From positions 10,231,450-10,295,449 of the forward strand of contig CM074187.1 in the NCBI GenBank assembly GCA_037179385.1: DNA of 64,000 nt. The letters run 5' to 3'. Under the pieces are notes generated by a model. That model was not told the origin of the DNA. It did no database searches and worked only from the letters and a program-made list of their open reading frames with translations. Both the position numbers and the translations under genes were made by a program. The DNA comes from Holothuria scabra (taxonomy: Eukaryota > Echinodermata > Holothuroidea > Aspidochirotida > Holothuriidae). Each line of letters begins with the position of its first letter. Within the stretch, counting starts at the first letter, position 1. Shown here one piece after another: positions 58,156 to 64,000 of this stretch.

Positions 58156-59160
58156 AACAGGTGCATAGTGGATTTTCTTTGAGTTGTTATTTTCTATTTT
58201 TTTTTCTTCAAAACCTGAGCTTGAATAGGAAAGTGTCATTTGTTAAACATATTTAGAAATCTCCAAAAACAATGAAAAGGGGAAAATTTAACCATCAGCC
58301 GGATGTAAAGCGTCGGACTATGATCTTCCACTAATTGTAAATAGCAGTTGATACATGAAGTATTTGAGTTTTATGGGTTAACTGTAACTTTTTTACCATC
58401 TTTTGCTAAGACATGATATTTCATGTTATAACTTAATTTGCAGATAGTGCTTAACATTTGCGTCTGACATTTCAATCCTCGATGAACTGCATTCGCAATC
58501 AAGTATTTTGTCTTTATTTTCATAGTCTAATGATGACGTTTTTCCTCTTAGGAGAGAGCGAACATTTATAGCTTAAAACTTCGTACAGAAGAGCAAGATA
58601 CCTCGAATCTATGAGCCCAAAGCCTTGTTTTTGCAAGGTGCGTGTATTGATTTATTATATCATTCACCTTCGCAAATAATTGGCGACATTTATATATGCC
58701 TTCGTGGCGAAATTTGTGTTTGAACACAATATTTATCCAAATTTGAGGGGAACTTTGGTCATTGCTCTGTATGAGTTTAATGCCCATCCGTAGTTGATTC
58801 ATTGTCAGTAAATTGTTTTACAACTCTTCCATTTTGTTAATTATCGCGTTAAGGTTTAGAAAATTTGCAGTTGTACATAAAGAGCTGGCAAAAGACAGAC
58901 AGTTTAATCATCCTAGACTGCGGGGTGGTTAATCGTTGTTTCCAAACACGCACGATAATCTTAATCCTAGCAGGGCCAAGCTTCCGACTTGCTTAGAGAC
59001 CAATGAAAAAATAAGGACTGTGTAAACTCCTTGTTATCAATGGACGCTAAGAGGTGTACCTAACACCCACTAATGATGGCGGTGCTTTGATGTTCCGATC
59101 TATGGTTTGTGTACCTTGTAGTTTGTGGCATGCACACGAAAAGAAAAATAAGCTTTGAAA
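58156..59160. other. Anonymous stretch, possibly 5' region of the 59.2 kb frame
   Basis: From about 58915 the sequence becomes less AT-rich (CTGCGGGGTGG, CACGCACGAT) and includes AATGATGGCGGTGC at about 59070, a YY1-like motif. This could be promoter or 5' UTR for the frame at 59161. No element copy was found. Confidence 0.3.
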
Positions 59161-59295
59161 ATGCCATCGGTTGTTGACAGGGGGAAACAAAAATTTTCAG
59201 CTTTATGTATGGGATCTAACCGGCACCAGAACAAATTGTGTGCCTTACAGGCTCGCTGGCAGGATTTGGTAACAAAGAATCCCCTTGACTTTTAA
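59161..59295 (+). CDS. Candidate first coding exon, unrecognised protein
   Basis: ATG in TTTGAAAATGCC (A at -3) opens 44 codons to TAA. The first 36 look coding and basic: Met-Pro-Ser-Val-Val-Asp-Arg-Gly-Lys-Gln-Lys-Phe-Ser-Ala-Leu-Cys, then His-Gln-Asn-Lys-Leu-Cys-Ala-Leu-Gln-Ala-Arg-Trp-Gln-Asp-Leu. A donor-like GATTTG|GTAACA at 59268 would end the exon in phase 0. Upstream sequence has promoter-like character. The next plus-strand candidates are at 61.3 and 63.2 kb. No domain recognised. Confidence 0.33.
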   Translation: MPSVVDRGKQKFSALCMGSNRHQNKLCALQARWQDLVTKNPLDF

Positions 59296-60488
59296 GGAGA
59301 ATTCATCCCAATCGAAATTAGCTCTTCTAAATTAGACTAAAATTCTTGAATAAAGCCTACGACTTGTTCGATAAAACCTTGTTTAAACGGATTAGTTTAA
59401 TCAAAAGGTTCTGAAGACTGTCCATAGCACAATAGGTATTTGCTGTGAGCCTACATTGTGTCTGTCTGTTTCTTTTGACGCTATAGTTGATTGCTACGTC
59501 TCGGCTCCATAAAATCTGTTCCATAGTAGACAAAGTACTCTGCGTGCATTGAATAAAATACTGCCACAAATGCGAAATGTTCAATTGCACAGTCAGATGG
59601 AGTACCTTTTCTCAGAAGGGAACATAACAATTCGCTAGAAAATTTGGGAAATTCCAGAAGAGCCTTTTCTTTTAGGTCAATTGGAGTAAGGCTTTTAAAA
59701 AAATTAGTCATTGTATACTATGACAAACATAGTCATCGAAGGTTTGTTGTGCACATTCGACTTTCAGCTTTTGGCTGGTAATTTGAAACAATTTTGTTCT
59801 CAATTTGGGTAATTATTGGCAACGCTTTTGTTATTGTAGAGGAGGCTTCTCGTGTTTCACGAGAAAGTTTTGTAAATGTTTTAAACTTTTGTAACATGTA
59901 ACATTTCCTGTACATTTTCTATTAATCTCTCTGTAAACTCACTGTTCATTTTTCAAGACAGGCTTAGTCCAAGTAGCCTTTAACACTCTTGAAACTAAAC
60001 TTCGAATAAAAGACAAACAAATTAATGTTTTTTTTTAAGTTACATGGATAAACTTGCTAAAATAATGTTGGGTTTATTAAGTATGCTTTTTCACTTTGCG
60101 TCAGACCAAATGTTTTATATGTTTAAAATATTTGGTTTGACGCCAAATTTATAATATCATAGTTAAACCAAATTATTTTCAAAGACTTATTTGGTATCGT
60201 TTCTGGTAAATAAACTCTACTTTGACATTTTAATTGTCTTTTCTCACGTACTAAAGAACAAGTGTAACTTTTCAAGGGAGCAAAATTCTAGTTTGCCATG
60301 AAGTTGGTGATTTGAGTCCATGTTAGACAACAAAGACGAGGATATTTGAACACTTCCAGGTTTAGGACATGTCTATCCCTCACAAAATACCTGTTTCCTG
60401 TCGAATTTTATATCCAATGCTCGAGTTTGGAAATCCCATCGCTTTGTAAATGCAAAGCTGTACTTTGATAAGTACAATTGAAAACATT
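59296..60488. other. Anonymous stretch
   Basis: Contains a TTTGGTTTGACGCCAAAT-like palindromic stretch near 60130-60150 (ATATTTGGT and ACCAAATTAT pairs at 60128 and 60167). No exon. Confidence 0.3.
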
Positions 60489-60893
60489 TAAAGGCCCAGG
60501 GGCCCGTTCCACAAAGGGTTACGCACGATCTTAAGTTTGATGTACTGTTGGCTTAAGTATGGTGAATCAAACTTAAGATTGTGCGTAACTCTCTGTGGAA
60601 CGGCCCCCAGTTCTCTCACCCAAAACATTACCAATTCTTCTAAACAAGCCCCTCCCACAATTGTCTGAAATTCATCCTCATCCAGACACAATCTCAGTTT
60701 ATTGATTCAGGGTGAGTATAGAAAACCTCTATATACTAATCAAAACACTCTCAGTACCTTTCGTGCTGTGTAATATAAGCTTTGGCACTCTGCAATATTT
60801 GAATTAGCTGTCAATCAAAGAGCTGGGCCAATTGAGAATTTCGGTACCCGGTTTCCAAAACTGTAGTTTGGGGTGAGAGGTTTGGCCCTTTAA
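60489..60893. mobile_element. TTAA-family MITE, complete, with nested hairpin element
   Basis: TTAA at 60489-60492 precedes AGGCCCA; the right end GTTTGGGGTGAGAGGTTTGG runs to CCCTTTAA with TTAA at 60890-60893. Interior blocks match 34.6 kb (CAGACACAATCTCAGTTTAT, TTCGTGCTGTGTAATATAAG, GCTGTCAATCAAAGAGCTGG). A 107 bp element interrupts the left terminus right after AGGCCCAG. Confidence 0.88.
60501..60607. mobile_element. 107-bp hairpin MITE nested in the TTAA-family element
   Basis: The arms GGGCCCGTTCCACAAAGGG plus TTACGCACGATCTTAAGTTT and the inverted right arm pair over about 45 bp, leaving a loop of about 16 bp. CAG occurs on both sides (60498-60500 and 60608-60610), consistent with a 3 bp duplication. 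GGGCCCGTT-ended palindromes are common in marine invertebrate DNA by general knowledge. The minus-strand frame at 60488-60691 is a shadow of this structure. Confidence 0.85.
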
Positions 60894-60894
60894 A

Positions 60895-61340
60895 GTAGCC
60901 TGAAGATTTAGGACAAATGCAATATGAATTATTTCTCTACCATGTCATGATAATACTGGTAGTATTATTTTAAATTCACCTAGTTCTCGTGTCATGTACA
61001 GCCTAAATATCTAGACTCAAGTCGTAAATGATAGGATAACCTTGAGTAATTTACATGAAAGTTATTAATTTAGGAGTGCCAGAGCTACCGTGTTCTCTGA
61101 AAATGTCCTGTACATTAGAATCTTATATTGTATATATTATATTTTTATTCGATTCCACTAAATTTTTTCTCTTATTTTGTTGGTTTTTTTAGGGATATGA
61201 TGAAGGAAAGATTCGTTAATTTCCCATATTACCATTTTAGTAGCATACCATGATTTGGGAATGGTTAATGACAGTGTTTATTGTTTATACTATGAAGATT
61301 GATTTTGATATTGGCCATTCAACCTTTCATGGTTTTCTTG
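60895..61340. other. Anonymous stretch
   Basis: No feature recognised; could be intron upstream of the 61344 candidate exon. Confidence 0.3.
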
Positions 61341-61343
61341 CAG

Positions 61344-61414
61344 GAATTGACCACTCTTCAGTTTACACGTCACCTGCCCGTATAACAATCCTGGAAACAT
61401 CACGCGAGACATAA
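61344..61414 (+). CDS. Candidate C-terminal exon, unrecognised protein
   Basis: CATGGTTTTCTTGCAG is a good acceptor. Reading from the third base gives 22 codons, Ile-Asp-His-Ser-Ser-Val-Tyr-Thr-Ser-Pro-Ala-Arg-Ile-Thr-Ile and then Leu-Glu-Thr-Ser-Arg-Glu-Thr, ending TAA at 61412-61414. Composition is coding-like and the next 150 bp are more GC-rich than the background, as a 3' UTR or further exon might be. A second phase gives only 13 codons. The short length makes chance likely. Confidence 0.25.
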
Positions 61415-63150
61415 ATGTAACATGAACTATGGAAGGAAGTGAAGTGACTTTTACCCATGACAGAAGTACCACGGAATCAGTGCGACCCCTCAAGAGATAT
61501 CCCATGAAACATCAAGAACCGAGGGGTTAGAATGTCTTTAGACTGGATGTAGTCTTGAGTCAGAACCTGAGTGCAGCAGTTAAAGTGTACCTATATGCAG
61601 ACCAGATTTCCAAAAAAATGTGTATTAAAGAGCATGAAAAATGTTCGCAGTCTCCCATTTTCAAAAACATTCCAAAGCAGAGGTATAAAATGTTGTACTT
61701 GTTTGTGTTCAAAATGGTAGATTTGGCAATAACTTCTGGTGTCGTTGTTGCACTACTCAAATTACAGTCTTGTTATTTTCTGAAAGCAACTGCACCTAGT
61801 GACAAAATGTGATTGTAATCTTACTGTTTTGATAAGACTTCACAAAGCAAGTCCTCTCTGGAAGCAACCAGGAGACGTTCAAGGTCACATAAACATTTTT
61901 CTTTAATTTCACTTACGGAAACAAAGCAGGTAATAAGTTGTGCTACAAAAAATCACAAATAATTGTGCAATCGAACAGTTCGATTTAACTCGATAAATTT
62001 CAATATTTTGTTTTTTTTTTCATTGAAACAAGCTACACCAGTAGAATGTGGATGAATAAGATTAATTCTGCAATCTCTAAAACATTGTTTCGGTTTGAAT
62101 TCTGGACTTAAGGTACAATTGAATCATCTAGTGTTGGATATCTGTCACACAGCAACAAACAAACAAAAAACTTGGCTAACTTTAGCAGTGGAACGAACTT
62201 TAGGGATACTACGACAGAGATACTTGTTAACATAGGACTTAACGCTATACCTATCATTAGTAGTTACTAACGATCATCTAGTATGCCATAATGAGTTTGT
62301 TATCAGCCTTAACTACGTAAGTAAATTTAAAGTTGTGTCTCGATTTGATTCAAGAATGCTTGTAGTGGAACTGAACCCGACTGGTACAGGGCAAACTTAC
62401 TTCAAGTAAAGGGGTGAACTGAATACATTACACAGTTCAACGTAGCCCTGTGAAGACCTTTACTTTGTCAATAAAATAGAATTTGGCAGTTCCGAGACTG
62501 GTGCAAATAGTCACGATTACCATCTGTATGTACGAAAGGTGCATCTTTTGATAATCACAGGTGCTATCGACAAAGTACCTATTAAAACAGTATTAAGCAA
62601 ATTCTTGTCGTTGTGTACTCATCGCATTTCTAAATTCATACTTCATTTAAATGTATATGTAATAGTTTGTCTAAGACAGAGTATAGGCCATTAACGGAGT
62701 CGTACGATACAAAATTATGAATATTTAAAATGTAGCGTAAATGAAAGTAAACTTGCCGATTGTACACTTGGCAGCCTCAGGGCCAAGGGTAACAAGAAAG
62801 ACAAATCACGTTTGTACTAGTTATGCTATGATAACTCGCCTACAATGTTTATATCCCATGATGCATTTGTTTGTAAACAGAGAATATCTTATCCCATTCA
62901 AGTCACTCTAGTAGCTTTTCGATTGAATACCGTCTCTGGCTGTACATATCCCAGCAACCAATGACCAGACCAAAGACGCCGATTATCTAACAAAGCATTG
63001 TTTACATGACTTGGGAATACGTCACGCTAGTTATGTAGCAAACATTGTTTCATTGAATGATGTGAAACAGGTGACGAACCTGAGATGCTAATGAAGTCTG
63101 CCATTTGTAGGGGCCATCAGCCTTAAAATGTTCTCAGTTTTTGTCTACAT
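61415..63150. other. Mostly anonymous stretch with a promoter-like end
   Basis: CAACCAATGACC (62955, CCAAT-like) and ATACGTCACGC (63017, CRE-like) lie within about 75 bp, just upstream of the candidate exon at 63155. Elsewhere no repeat copy or exon was found; the frame at 61555-61812 overlaps an equally long minus frame and is not supported. Confidence 0.3.
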
Positions 63151-63154
63151 TTAG

Positions 63155-63335
63155 GCTTGATGATAAACCGTCATATTCAGTGAAATTTAAGAGGCATGAT
63201 TTTTGTGCACAAGTACCCATGATACAGGTAAACAAAGAACTTGAAAAGATAAAAGCTGATGGACCCCAACCATGGAAGACTAGACCAGACCTTCTCTTCT
63301 TGTCTGTTCGGTTCGTTTATAGTTTTCACCCTTAG
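63155..63335 (+). CDS. Candidate exon, unrecognised protein
   Basis: CAGTTTTTGTCTACATTTAG is a good acceptor. The frame then reads Leu-Asp-Asp-Lys-Pro-Ser-Tyr-Ser-Val-Lys-Phe-Lys-Arg-His-Asp-Phe-Cys and passes GATACAG|GTAAACAAAG, a usable donor at 63227/63228. Read-through gives Asn-Lys-Glu-Leu-Glu-Lys-Ile-Lys-Ala-Asp-Gly-Pro-Gln-Pro-Trp before a stop at 63335, so either a 73 nt internal exon or a terminal exon is possible. The lysine-rich composition looks coding. No family recognised. Confidence 0.33.
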
Positions 63336-63494
63336 TTTAAGGAGCAGCTGTTGTTGACGAGGCTTGTCTAACTTTCATCCTTAATTACAAAAAAAAAGTT
63401 TTACCGTATCACCAGATTTTACCAGAATGCGGTATTCAGATAAAGGTATTGTATTAATAACTAATATACCTCTTCGAAAATAGTGACCGATTTT

Positions 63495-63730
63495 TATGGC
63501 AGTCAGTTCTCACTTCAACTGCAATTTTTGTAGTACGGAGATACTCAATTGGCACAGCATGTACTGTACTGAAAGTGTTGTGATTACCTAGTAGGGCCTT
63601 GTATACAGCTCACCCTGAAGCAATGAACTGAGACCGTGTCTTTAATGAGGATCAGTTTTAGATAGTTATGGGAGAGGATAAGTGGATAAGGTGAATTAGA
63701 ACTGACTGGGTGGGGACGTTTGGCCTTTAA
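63495..63730. mobile_element. TTAA-family MITE, right part well kept
   Basis: GTCAGTTCTCACTTCAACTG and CAATTTTTGTAGTACGGAGA on the left, TACTGTACTGAAAGTGTTGT and CAGCTCACCCTGAAGCAATG inside, GACTGGGTGGGGACGTTTGG CCTTTAA on the right with TTAA at 63727-63730. The left TTAA is mutated (TTTATGGC). Confidence 0.7.
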
Positions 63731-64000
63731 CGGTTGAAGTATATGTAAGATGCTCTATATACGGCGTGCACGAAAAAAGTAACGGGTAGGCATGTGACAG
63801 AGTATTTGGGTCTGGTCTTACTGGGTGTACAAGTATATGGGTCTAGTCCTACCATGAATGTATACTTTGTCCATCATAGTGCCACCATAGCCGGACTAAC
63901 TTCAGTATATTTGAGTAATGCCTAACGTCCATTGTGAATCTTGTCGACAATAGTCACCACAGATGTTCATTTACAGAGTGTTTCATAAAGGAAGAAAGAA
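63731..64000. other. Anonymous right edge
   Basis: Two diverged GGGTCTRGTCYTAC blocks (63808 and 63839) suggest a short local duplication. Nothing else supported. Confidence 0.35.

Noticed and set aside
60488..60691. 67-codon minus-strand frame
   Set aside because: It spans the nested hairpin MITE and the TTAA-family element and is a repeat shadow.

Overview
This window is AT-rich eukaryotic DNA (A+T clearly above 60% by eye). It has no bacterial-style operons, no long open reading frames, no rRNA and no free-standing tRNA gene. tRNA-derived SINEs, many short non-autonomous DNA transposons, long tetranucleotide arrays and only short exon-like reading frames point to an animal genome. The repeated motifs TAGGCCTA and ACCGGTA, and GGCGTAGC-ended repeats, recall marine invertebrates, possibly an echinoderm or hemichordate. 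That placement is inference from general familiarity and was not tested.

The dominant content is repeats. SINE-A (tRNA-like head, body with the CCACAACTGGAAAAAGGC motif, CTAA-repeat tail) has about fifteen full or partial copies. SINE-B has a different body (GTCGTAAGAGGCGA near its 5' side, CGTTCGTGTTGGTGT-like 3' side) but the same CTAA tail, in five copies. One SINE-B copy carries a roughly 600 bp TTAG array at 25.8-26.4 kb as its hugely expanded tail. A third, tRNA-like insertion (6303-6473) sits between perfect 14 bp target-site duplications. DNA-transposon-like families include a TTAA-flanked, AGGCC-ended family (Kolobok-like by inference; copies at 21.6, 30.5, 34.6, 41.4, 60.5 and 63.5 kb), a TA-flanked ACACTGTAAAAAATG family (3.9, 10.4, 14.1, 20.1 kb), hAT-like CAGTGGCGTAGC elements (27.8, 32.2, 42.6 kb) and several single palindromic elements. 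Two cases of nesting give relative ages: a SINE-A inside a TTAA element at 30.5-31.1 kb, and a 107 bp hairpin element inside another at 60.5 kb.

Coding content is sparse and uncertain. The best candidate is a short first exon at 29446-29576 (+), starting in an AAGATGGCGG context and encoding a Cys/His cluster C-G-H-x2-H-x2-C-x3-C like part of a RING or other treble-clef zinc finger, followed by a usable splice donor. Others, with plausible splice sites or coding-like composition but no recognised family, lie at 16.1, 19.7, 22.1-22.4, 33.6, 36.2, 37.8-38.4 (minus), 53.1, 59.2, 61.3 and 63.2 kb. The 59.2-63.3 kb candidates are all on the plus strand and could belong to one gene, but nothing in the window proves it. 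No genes here can be shown to work together; the window is best read as intronic or intergenic DNA with a few scattered exons, shaped by several mobilisation systems.
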